From: Labia minor
Lineage: Eukaryota; Arthropoda; Insecta; Dermaptera; Spongiphoridae
Reading direction: 5' to 3'
Assembly: GCA_963082975.1 (NCBI GenBank)
Contig: OY720347.1
Location: 29,095,398 to 29,159,397 of the forward strand
DNA: 64,000 nucleotides
The notes beneath the pieces were generated by a model. The model was not told where the DNA came from, did no database searches, and worked only from the letters and a program-made list of their open reading frames with translations. How positions within the stretch are numbered: the stretch's first letter is position 1; the number at the start of each line of letters is the position of its first letter. The position numbers and the translations under genes were made by a program. Shown here piece after piece: positions 47,331-57,550 of this stretch.

Positions 47331-49600
47331 GTAGTATTTATTTTTATTTTGCAAAGTTAAATAAAAGAAGGAAGTCTGTTGACATTTAAATCGGTTCAAC
47401 TAATTCAGCCATCGAATATAAAGTATTCGTAAGAGTATGTAACAAATCTATTAAGAATTACTAACAAGATATGTTAAACTCGGATGAAGAAAAGAAAGTA
47501 ACAATCAATTTGAATAACATTATATATTACTCTATTTCCATTTAGATTAGAAAGTACAAGGTACTAAAATATCTTCTTTATTCGTTTTATAAAGAATAAT
47601 AAATATTTCAAAAATTTAAATAAAAATTTCATTGAAACATTGTAATTGAAATGTGTAGTGATTTATTTGTTGTTACAGGTAAATTCTATTAAAAATTTAC
47701 AAATAATATAAACGATAGCTTATGCTTAAAATGAAAAAGAAAATGTAAAAAAATTAAAAATATTGATAAATATTAAATTACTATTTGTTTATTTTATAAA
47801 GAGACATTTTAATTGATTTATATAAAAACAATAAATAAGTTTCATTAAAATAAAATTAAAATTATATAAATATAAATATATAAATTTCGGTCATATATCA
47901 TATTTTGAACAAACCATTAAAACTACGAAGAAATAACAATAGTTAAGCCTTTAAAATAATAAACAATAATATAGGTATACGTAAATATAATAAATAACAA
48001 TAATTTCCTAAAATAAATATTAATAACAACAAAATAACTATGATAAACTTGTATATATATACTATTTTATATTTATTTTTTATATTATTTTATAAAGAGA
48101 CATTTTAATTGATTTATATAAATACAATAAATAAGTTACATTAAAAAAAATTAAAATTATATATATAGTGAAAATAAACCAATCTTTTTTAAAGTGGGCG
48201 ATTACGCCTGTTTGTGGGAGGAGGAGCGGGGACCTTAAAGGACTTAAAGAGGAATCGTCAGTACTTTAAAAAAATTAAATTAAATTAAAAATAATATAAA
48301 TATAATTACAGTACTATTAAAAAAAATTAAGTGAATTAACCTTTATAATTTCATTCATATAGTCAATAAATAAATAAATAAATTTCAGAAAGAGAATAAT
48401 ACAGTATAATAAAATTACAGATTTTATTTATTATTATTATTTATGTATTAAAATTAAAAATTTTGAAGATTCTTAGAAAATCATTGATTTTCTAACTAGA
48501 TAATATTAGTTTGAGAGCCTTTAATAGACTATAATAAATATGAATATATTATAGCAATTATATTTAAAATTTAATAATATTTAAATTTTATTAAAAATAT
48601 ATAAATAATAATGAATCAATTTTCAGTTTGGAAAATAAAATTGTGAGGTCAGGTTGAATACTTTTGGGAAATATAAATTTATCAATTTAATACTTTATTG
48701 ATGCTTTTAATACAAATATTAGCATAATTATAGTCTATCTTTTGTAGCATAAAAATTGTATATTTTTATTTGTTTTAATGGAAAATATTTCGCATTTTTT
48801 AATTTCTAACTATAATAAATATTATTGTATTTTTAAATGCATATTTTATGTCATATTTTGGCAGTTGTTTTGGCATAAAAATTCTATCTCTTTTTCATAA
48901 CACTCAATTGATTTTATAAAAAATAAAATTCACAGTTATATATATGATAGAAACAACGTAATTGATTCTAAAGATAATTTCTAAAAAATCAAACACATTA
49001 GCTTATCTATAAAATATAAAAAAAATAAATACAAATTAATATATTTTTATTATATTTTTTATATATGTTTATCATTGATGTTTTAGTGTCCATTTATGAA
49101 TTTTAATTTATTCATTTATTAATTTGTTAGACAAAAGAAATAAAAAGCAATTTTCATTCTACTTGAAGTACCTCAAAATAACATTATTTAGTGATTTATT
49201 TCTGTGATAAGATATGACATCGGGTAAACAGCTTGATTGAAATCGACCTTTATTAAACTTAGATAAATTAAATAGTAAATAGACAATTATATAGTAGTAA
49301 ATATTGAAAAAATAGTTAGTAAATTTATTTTTCCATTTGAATGACATTGAATGGAGTTCCAATCAGATAACATCAAATGACATGACTGGAAATGAAAGAA
49401 CAGGTGAACAATTAGAAAATTATTCGGATTCATCAAAATGTTGAGATTCTGTCAAATAACTCAATATATCCAAAAATCAGTTTAGTGTATAAAATTCCCA
49501 AATTATTTTTAATTTCAAAATACAATAATAACGAAATCTAAGTATTAATATTTCAAAATATTTTTTTTTTCTTTTTCTTTTTATTTAGATAATAATATTA
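47331..49600. other. AT-rich intronic sequence containing a dispersed duplication
   Basis: Mostly A/T runs; the duplicated segment at 47791-48166 is listed separately. A short minus-strand frame at 49159-49362 is not called. Confidence 0.4.
47791..48166 (+). repeat. Direct duplication of an ~80-bp segment, 296 bp apart
   Basis: 47791-47870 (starting ATTTTATAAAGAGACATTTT) is repeated at 48087-48166 with only a few differences, in the same orientation. No terminal repeats or target duplication accompany it, so local duplication is likelier than two transposon insertions. Confidence 0.7.
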
Positions 49601-49815
49601 AATGTCTTCGAACGATTTTCCTTTAAAACTTCACAAGAAAATAGCAAACTTCACTTATCCATTGTTAGAAGAGGGGAGGGTGTTTTAACTTCTAGTCCCT
49701 GTTCGTGGAAAAGGACACGCATTTGAAAGGCAGTTGCCCAAATTTTCCCATCAATATTTTACTGCCTGTAAAAGATTTCAAGCTTTAAAGATTTCTCGCT
49801 AAAGTTGCTTCCTTT
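49600..49815. other. Complex patch, possible regulatory sequence
   Basis: Balanced unique sequence (GGGGAGGGTGTTTTAACTTC region) between AT-rich flanks; no frame or repeat end. Confidence 0.28.
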
Positions 49816-50455
49816 CGATATCTATATATATATATATTTTTATTATAAAAGAACTTTTTTAATCTATAATATTTCCCTTTTGAAATAGATTTTAAAAAGA
49901 GAACATAAAAGTTGTAGAAAAGAAAAATAAAATAAATGAATAAATAAATTGATATCTCAAATATTAGGATATTCTTGATTTAATTAAGAATAATAGGAAT
50001 TCATTGATTTCATCTTTTTGAAAAGAGGAAAAAATATTAATTAATTAAGATAATGATTATATAAAAAATATTCGCTTTTGTATTATTCAAGAAGTAGTTC
50101 AAGAATTAAGATAAATATTATTATAATTAAATAATCGAAATTTTTTTAAATTTATTTATCTATCTTATATTTTATTAAAAGATTCAAAAGATTTCCTAAT
50201 AAATTTAGGTTTAACATGTTTTTTTTTATTATTAATAAAAATATCAAAATGTATTATATTTGTTAAAAAAAAATATTCCAAGCGATTTTGTTTGAACTAA
50301 AAAATTATATCTCTTCAATCAAAAAAAAAAACAATATTAAAACCATTCAATATTAGTATAATGACTAAATAAATAACTCAACAAATCGATTAAAATACAT
50401 ATAATAAGAAGTAATTCTTTAATAAAATAAATATTTAAGTATATGTTATTTTTTC
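49816..50455. other. AT-rich intronic sequence
   Basis: A/T runs only; no supported feature. Confidence 0.4.
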
Positions 50456-50459
50456 TCGT

Positions 50460-50700
50460 GTCTCCAGGTTTAAGCCCAGAGCCTGACAAGAGAATTTCTT
50501 TTTAGCTTGGGTCTATGGGAACAAGGTGCACACACCCCATGTGATCAAAATTGGGAAGCTACTTAAATACAAGGTAGCGACCTCCGATCAAGCAAATAAA
50601 GATAAAAATTGAGAGGATCCGTTAACCTGACCATACAACACATTTACCCCGCTTAAGCGAAAGCCGACTTGATAGATGCTATCCTTCCTTAAGGTAGGTA
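50460..50700 (-). repeat. SINE-like dispersed repeat, copy 2
   Basis: The minus strand shares ordered blocks with 18088-18290 (CAAGTCGGC, TGGTCAGG, CTTGATCGGAGG, AAGTAGCTT, CAATTTTGATCACATG, ACCTTGTTC, CATAGACCC). Near its 5' end it has CGCTTAAGCGGGG, loosely A-box-like, and 27 bp later GGTTAACGGATCC, loosely B-box-like, which suggests a tRNA-derived SINE. It continues past the shared part with GTCAGGCTCTGGGCTTAAAC. Boundaries and tail are unclear. Confidence 0.45.
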
Positions 50701-51289
50701 AGTTAATTAAAAATAAATTTATATTGTATAGAATTTTTTTTAAAAATATAAATATCGACCCTCAATAACAAAAAGTACTTATATTGCAAATTTATTATTT
50801 TTTGCTTATTTTAAATTTGATAATAATATATAAAAATGTTTAAGTATTTGTAGAAAAATCTATTTATGAATATCAACTCTTTCTTAATTAAATTCGAAAA
50901 TTTCTGTTTTGCTTTTGTATAGATCATTTATTGCTAAACTAATTATCCAAAACCAATAGTAAATACATTTAATCCTAATTAATCGTTTATCTCTAATACA
51001 TTATTCAAATTATATCAATTCAATTCAATTAAATAGTTTGTTTCAATATTTGTATGCATATATAATATTTGTTATATTTGTAGCAGAATCTATACGTACA
51101 ATTCTATTCAAGATAGATTAACATTTTGTTTTTGTTTTTTTTTTTAATTTGGATTATGAAAGGTGATATAGATAATTTTATTATTTTTTTTATCTTAAAG
51201 CACAACGAAATCAGGTTAGATATTTATGTTTACATTAATTTGTTTTAACTACAAATGAGAAATTTAAATGCATATAAACTTTTTAGAAG
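50701..51289. other. AT-rich intronic sequence
   Basis: No supported feature. Confidence 0.4.
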
Positions 51290-51720
51290 ATAATGACAAA
51301 ATGCTGCCTTGGCTCTTTAATCTGTCCGACACAAATACAATGGCACTCGAAGGGAAGGAAGAGTGAATGGGAGGGCGAAAGGGCATTTATGAGAAATACT
51401 GCCGGTCGAAAGGAACAAATCGGATATTTCTCATACTTATGAAAATCACGTTTGCAAGAGATATTTTTATCGAACAACGGAATTCAAATGCAATAAAATG
51501 GAACGTGACGTATTTATAGAACTGACTTGGGCGCGAAGTCGAGGTAAGAAGAAGGGTCCTGGGCTTTGGTTTCTTTCAAAGAGGTAGGGGGTTAAAGGGC
51601 ACAAGGCCTGTTGCTATACTACTGTCCCAACCTATCTGTCCTGGCAAATGGTCCTTGCATCTGTTCAAGCACAAAGCAACTCGACGACGACGAGAGATAC
51701 CAAAAAATATGAGTCCCTAC
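51290..51720. other. GC-richer island, candidate regulatory element
   Basis: 430 bp of complex, balanced sequence with GGCGCGAAGTCGAGGTAAG (51530-51548), a CGACGACGACGAG run (51680-51692) and a CTGTCC pair (51624, 51637). A minus-strand frame at 51477-51283 contains FRPAVFLINALSPSHS but no family match. Non-coding regulatory DNA is the likelier reading. Confidence 0.35.
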
Positions 51721-52159
51721 ATCGAAATCACAGAATTTTATCAAATAGTACAAGAATAAAAAATGTTATCTAGAAAATTATAAGATTAATATAACAAATA
51801 CATATTATTACCTTATTCAACACTCAACTTTCAAATAATATGATTCATTTATTTATTATCGATAGTACAAACTATTTCAATTTTCTTTTTTAATAATTTT
51901 AATAATTCAGATGTACGTATAGATTCTTTAGACAGGTTGAATTCAAAAAAAAAATTTGATAAAAGTAATTTGAATTTTTAGGTTAAAATTCATTCATACT
52001 TGGTAAACGAGCATGAATGTGTGTATATTTGTGGGTTCATGGTTAAAAGCAGTATATTGTTGAATGATAAAAATTAAACAATATTTGGTTTGGTATAAAT
52101 TTATAAGTTTTAAACAAATAATGTTTAGTGTCTTGTCCTTAAATATAATTATATAAGTA

Positions 52160-52845
52160 CAGGGTGCGCGGCCAATATCCGGACAAATTAAACATTTTTG
52201 TTTACATTATATTATTTATTTAAAAAATGAAAAATTATAGAAATATTCTTTACCACACAATATATAGTACCACAAAGAATAGATTTATTCGATATATCCC
52301 CACTTGCATGAACGACCGCCTCCAATCTCAGGCACGCAGGCACGGCGTAAGGCATCATGGTCCATCTCGGCGCTTCAATAGCGGCTCGGAGAGATGCTAC
52401 AATCGGATGTCTGGACTTGTTTGTCACTCTTTCAATAACGCTCCATACGTAGTAATCCAATGGATTTAAATCTGGGCTGTTAGGAGGCCATTGAATGACC
52501 TCGGGCGTCCTGACAACGCGCTCCTTCAAGTGCACTTTTCTCGTGGGTGTTGCGGAACCTTCTTCCGACTTCTCAGACTCCTTGTACTTTGCCACAACAT
52601 CGTAAACTGTGGATCTCGGGTATCCAAAGACCCGGATAATCTCTGTCACTGAGGGACCAGCGCGAACACTTTCAATGATCGCTGCTCTTCTCCTGGCTTT
52701 GTCTCAACATTGCGACTGTTTTGAGGTTATGCCTTCTTAGTAGATGCGTACACGATATTTAGGAGCCAATTGCGACATCCGTAGGTGGTATAGAACAGCG
52801 GAAAATTCAAATCAAATTGTGTCCGAATTTTGACTGCGCACCCTG
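52160..52845 (-). mobile_element. Internally deleted Tc1/mariner (maT-type) element with both termini
   Basis: 686 bp between terminal inverted repeats CAGGGTGCGC...GGAC and GTCCG...GCGCACCCTG, flanked by TA target duplications at 52158-52159 and 52846-52847. It holds a joined head and tail of a transposase gene (separate entry) lacking the catalytic middle, so it is non-autonomous but keeps the ends needed for mobilisation in trans. A hAT MITE inserted about 10 bp beyond its right end. Confidence 0.88.
52212..52710 (-). pseudogene. Deleted maT-like transposase
   Basis: A probable start ATG at 52710 is followed after a few codons by a frameshift near 52690. The main frame then reads a helix-turn-helix (AAIIESVRAGPSVTEIIRVF...RSTVYDVVAKYKE), breaks after EEGSATPTRKVHLKERV, and jumps to WPPNSPDLNPLDYYVWSVIE, which carries the last catalytic Asp, then RHPIVASLRAAIEA and LRLEAVVHASGDI before the stop at 52212. 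About 200 residues between the DNA-binding domain and the last Asp, including the first two catalytic Asp residues, are missing compared with full-length relatives of about 340. It is not functional. The WPPxSPDLNPLDY motif fits maT/DD37D-type elements better than mariner proper (PPYSPDLAPSDY). Confidence 0.82.
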
Positions 52846-52857
52846 TATAAGTAGAAT

Positions 52858-53053
52858 TATGGAGACCATATTTCGAAAACACCAAACCGGGACAAACGGT
52901 TTACCTTTTTTTAGAAACAAATTGAAAAAATTTTGAAAAAAAAGTACGAAATGTTCTAAATATTAAAAAAAAAACGGGACAATAGGCTGTCTCGAATACT
53001 TATTTCGGGACACCGGGACAGAGCACCTAAAAACAAAACGTTTGGTCACCCTA
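52858..53053. mobile_element. hAT-like MITE, family TAGGGTGACC, copy 2, with perfect target duplication
   Basis: Left end TATGGAGACCATATTTCG (two changes from copy 1) and right end AACGTTTGGTCACCCTA, flanked by perfect 8-bp duplications AGTAGAAT at 52850-52857 and 53054-53061. The interior matches copy 1 (ACCAAACCGGGAC, ACCGGGACAGAGCACCTAA). The shared core is at 52901-52930 in a shorter form (ACCTTTTTTTAGAAACAAAT). Confidence 0.9.
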
Positions 53054-53061
53054 AGTAGAAT

Positions 53062-53940
53062 GATAACTTGGTAGTTTTCGCCTTATTATGGTTCTATCAA
53101 TAAGCTCAATGATTCAAAACCAAAACCTAAATTTCTTCCCAATTTTAATGAAAACTGCTAAGAATATAAATAATTTTACAATTTTGTTTTATTCTATAAT
53201 ACTATAAAATAATATAATAATTAATAATTTGTTATTTTAAAAACAACATTAAAAAAAAGAAGTTAAAAATTGATAAGATTCATTTTGGATATTATTCTGA
53301 AACAAATTAACAAACTTAAGCAATGGTTCTTTTATCAGAAAGTTATACTAAAAATTAGTATCTATTAAAATTTCTAATTGTCTTGGACAGATTACCAAAC
53401 ATTAATTAATAGATATCAATAATTACAGCAATCTCAATCTCTTTTCATTTTGAATTATTAAATATCGAATATATTCCGGTTCAATGAAACAATTTAATTG
53501 GGCTGTAGACAAGATATAGGTTTGTTAAAGATAAATAAAAATGTGGTATTAAATAAACCTTTATGTTTTTTTATCAAATAGTATAAGTGATAAATGAAAT
53601 TAAAATGTTGATAGGAATTAAATTTAATTTAAAGGTATACTCTCATTAATTGTGAATCATCAAAAGAGAAATTAAAATAATTAACTAAAATTTAGCCTTT
53701 CATGAGTTTTATGCTTTTAATTAAATTTATTGCTTAGTTCAAGGATGAATCACACAGGTAGATTTTAAAATTCTTACTAATTGTATTTTTATTGTATTTA
53801 ACAGGAGCCTTAGTTTAAAAAAAAATCGTGTCCTGATATTGGTATAATTTTTTATTGAGGAAAAAAAACATCATTGACTCTTTTAGTGTTGATCATTTAA
53901 CCAGAAGGGACAAAAGACAAACAAACAAATTCTATAAATT
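53062..53940. other. AT-rich intronic sequence
   Basis: No supported feature. Confidence 0.4.
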
Positions 53941-53946
53941 TAAGAC

Positions 53947-54525
53947 TTTTTACTATCTCGCCAGAAAATTTTCGATGTCGAGATTTTGTTGTTTTTATAC
54001 GTTTTGAAAGTCCCTGGGTCATTTTCACTAAGGTTGAGAAAAATGTGTGTGTGTGTGTGTGTGTATGTAGAAAACATTACGAAAAAACGGTTTGAGCTAG
54101 AATAATGAAATTTGGTACACAGGTATTATTCAAAATTTGTAGTTTTCTATCAACTTTTGAGAAATGTAGCTAATCCGGAAGAAAGTCATTACCTACCGCA
54201 TTTTCATTTTTTTTCCTCTAAACTGACCGTAAAAATAAAGATATATGTTTGATAGTTTTTCACATTATTAAAAATTGTATAAAACTGCTATATATAAAAT
54301 TTCAGACTGAAAGTACCAGAATTAATTTTTTAACACTGCAAATCACGCGCCAGCGCGTGACGTGGTGCTATGAACAAAGAGCCAAACACGCGATAGTTTA
54401 ATAAATATTATTTATTAATTTTAATTAATAATTTAATTAATTTATTAATTAAGTTTAATTTAAATATAATATATGTTAATTAACCTAATTCAAATTTGCG
54501 AGATAGTCGAGTGGAGACACTCCAG
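53947..54525 (+). mobile_element. Helentron-like repeat, family C copy 3
   Basis: Opposite orientation to copies 1 and 2. 5' TTTTACTATCTCGCCAGAAA, a (GT)n tract at 54044-54064, the shared interior, and 3' GCGAGATAGTCGAG followed by the hairpin GTGGAG-ACA-CTCCAG. The microsatellite is (GT)n here and CACACATA/(CA)n in the other copies, so this block expands independently in each copy. Confidence 0.65.
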
Positions 54526-54729
54526 ATTTTTTTAAAAAAACACATTTAGAAATTTAAGAAATTCGATCAAAAATATCTTAACTTTTATTTCTGGATATAT
54601 ATATAATTTTAGATATTTGTTTTTTTTTCTCATGATTATTTGATCATCAAGTCAAACTTGACTTCTTGGTGAATATTTCGATACCATCAAATGAATAATA
54701 GGAAAGAGTTGATCATTTATATTTATATG

Positions 54730-55065
54730 AATATGCGAATGGAGAGGAAATTTCGCGGCACGGAAATGTATATCTGGAGTATCGGGGGAAATTAATAATG
54801 TAGCTGTTGGGCTGTTTTCACGGCTTGTAGCTTGACTGATTTATTCATTTCCGTCATTCGCTTCACACAGTGCAGTGGAGGGGTTGGAATGGATGAGGAG
54901 TTGTGAAGGAGGTGGGATGATGGTGAGGGGGTAAAGGAAAGAATAGAAAGCTACCGTGAAGAGATTTAAATTCGGAGTGTGTATCGATCATCAACAAACA
55001 GTGTATCGCATCTCTAGAAACGAGAGCAAAATATTATATCATTCGTTTGTTGTAGGATGAGACAA
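54730..55065. other. GC-richer island, candidate regulatory element
   Basis: Unique sequence with GCGAATGGAGAGG, TTTCGCGGCACGG, a G-rich run on the plus strand at 54880-54945 and TATCGATCATCAA (54982-54994). No open frame or repeat terminus. A candidate intronic enhancer. Confidence 0.35.
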
Positions 55066-55263
55066 ATGATTCAGGAACAGAGTTAATTAATTGTTTCAAG
55101 ATAAAATTATAAAATTGATAAAAAGTTAGTGATAAAAAGATTCATTTCCACTTCGAAAGTGTTTTAAAGACATTAAAAAATAAATAATTAAAAGGAGTTT
55201 TAATGAAAATTAAATAAATATAACCTGGTTTTTTGTATAATATAAATATCAATTTGTTTGTTC

Positions 55264-55761
55264 TTTTTTATCGACCGACGATAGAAAGGGAAGGTATTGT
55301 TTTCACACCAAATTTCACATGTGGAGATTTTTACATATCTCCACGAATCATTTTGTTAACAGAAAAAAATATTTTTAGCATGATGTCTGATCGTCTGTCC
55401 GTCCGTCGGTCTGTCCATTGTGTTTTCATGTATAGCTTGAACGGCTCAAACGATTTTGATAAAATTTCGTATATAAACTTAATGTATCAGAACCATGAAT
55501 TCATCACCTTTTGGTCTATATCCGGAAACCCGATGTGGTAGTTTACATAGTATTAATTTTATATTCATTGTCGGAAAATATTTCAGTCAAAATATAGTAT
55601 TAATTAAGTAATTAAACTAAAAATAAAAATTTAGTCATTTTAATTTAAGTTTTAAAAATATTTTTTTTATACTTTATATACTTATGTATATCTTATATAT
55701 ATAATGTTTGGAAATTAATTTATTTAAAATCGTCGGTCGTTTTGTGCCTGGCCACAGCTCA
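55264..55761 (+). mobile_element. Helentron-associated element, family B copy 4, diverged
   Basis: The only plus-oriented family-B copy. It starts TTTTTTATCGACCGACGATA, carries GTCTGTCCGTCCGTCGGTCT (55395-55414), shows the ...AACGGCTCAAACGATTTTGA block, and ends with CGTCGGTCG and the hairpin CTGGCCACAG at 55748-55757. More diverged than the other three, with the segment containing the CRE-like sites deleted or replaced by AT-rich DNA. The 102-codon frame crossing it is incidental. Confidence 0.7.
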
Positions 55762-56935
55762 TATTTTTTTATTTTATTTTGCTCGATGACCAGAGGGAAA
55801 AGAAGTTAAGGAAATTTTTTCATTTAAATATATTCAGTATAGATTATATAATTTATTAAGTAAAAATTTTGGATAACACCGTAATAAAAAATTTAAGAAT
55901 TGTAAAATAGAATTAATGAAAATTATTTGACACTAGACAATAAATATATTATATACTTATATGAAATAGTTGAATAAAGTAGATTAAACATTTCATAATA
56001 ATAAAGATACTATTAATATTGTTTTGCAGAAATAATATGTAAATCAATGAATTGTGCAATGATAATTTATATGTTCCTTAAACTACTTATTTAATTATCA
56101 TAGACTTATTTATTTTTATATTAAATATTTAACAGAGAATGTATTTATTTAAATTTAATACTTTTTGTTTTTAAATTTGATATCATAGTAATTTAAATAT
56201 TTAGGAGTTATTCAAAATTGATTGATGCAGAAAAAGTTAAACTTGAAGATTTAGTATAATGATTTATTTTCTAATCTTTCCATTATTAAATCAAGTACGA
56301 AACAAATAATGATTACTAATTTTGGCCAGAAAAAATATTTTGATTAATTTTTCTCATCAAAAAAAATAAATAAATAATATTAAATTATTTTGAAAAAAAC
56401 ACACAAAGACTATGTCATTAAAATTTCATAAGGTATATAAATTTGATGAAAGATAAATAACTAAATATAAATTGAATATATATATATAGGTATGTATATA
56501 TAATTTGAAGAAGCATAATCTATTTATGCCAAAGAGAAGAGTAACGAATACATGTTATACTTGTAAATATTTTTTTATATATTTCTCTGATAAGTGGATG
56601 TAAAAAATAGTCATTTCGCTTTTGAAATATTTCAATCATATAAATTCAAGCATGAGTGAATTTCAGACTTTTTTTTTTCTCCGTAAAAATCTTTAATAAT
56701 CGACAGAATCATACATACAGAGATCAAAAGACTTCAATTAAAAAATATATATATTTTTTTTAGTTGTTGTTAGTGATTAAAAATTTCAAAATCATAAGCA
56801 TCTTTAATTTTATTTATTTATTTATTTATTTATTGACATATTGAAATGTTCAATTGAGACTGGTGAATAATCGATAATAAAAGCAAACAGTTTTTTTTAT
56901 CTCCCCAAGCAAATATGCTATAAATAATTCAATTA
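55762..56935. other. AT-rich intronic sequence
   Basis: A (TTTA)6 tract at about 56811-56834; nothing else recognised. Confidence 0.4.
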
Positions 56936-57116
56936 GCGCGTATGGTGGGGAAATGAAAGGGATGAGGGTGGATAGTCTAGTGCTTTTTGATATCAATCAA
57001 TTGGCAGTTATGTGGGGGCAACTGACGCTTCACCATATGGCGCTAATGCTTGCAAGCCTATACCAAGACCATCCTAAATATATATATATATATATGCATA
57101 TATCCATCTCTTCACC

Positions 57117-57147
<31 letters not shown>

Positions 57148-57550
57148 AATTGTGAGTGGTACTAGGACAGGTGTTACCATTTGTGTTAAATATTCAGGAA
57201 GCCGCTGTTGCCTGCCGTCAAGTCTGGGCTGCATACAAGCAAAATAGCCACCTTTTGGTGTTATCTTACTGGATATATATATATTTATTTATTTCAGTGT
57301 GTTTGAGGGATGCAGCCACTACCAATTAATAGAGCCGTGTGTCAACAACGAGGGTGGGACCCAGGGGCTCTGTTTCAACTAATTACAGACACCGTTTCCC
57401 AAGCGATCCCCCTACTTAGGTGGGAGAGTAGATATAGAGACCACTGATACAACCCTCGACATTGGCAATGGCCGTTAACTGCCTCATCTAGCCAAGAAAT
57501 GTTTATTATCACCAATATGACTCTGGATTAAAATGTCACTACTAGACCAA
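56936..57550. other. GC-richer island interrupted by (TA)n tracts
   Basis: Three complex blocks (56940-57075, 57150-57270, 57295-57520) are separated by microsatellites at 57078-57097, 57129-57148 and 57273-57288. They include GGACAGGTGTTACC, GGGACCCAGGGGCTCTG and a TAATTAC site (57381). No recognised frame. Unique sequence of this length away from exons suggests a regulatory module. Confidence 0.35.
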
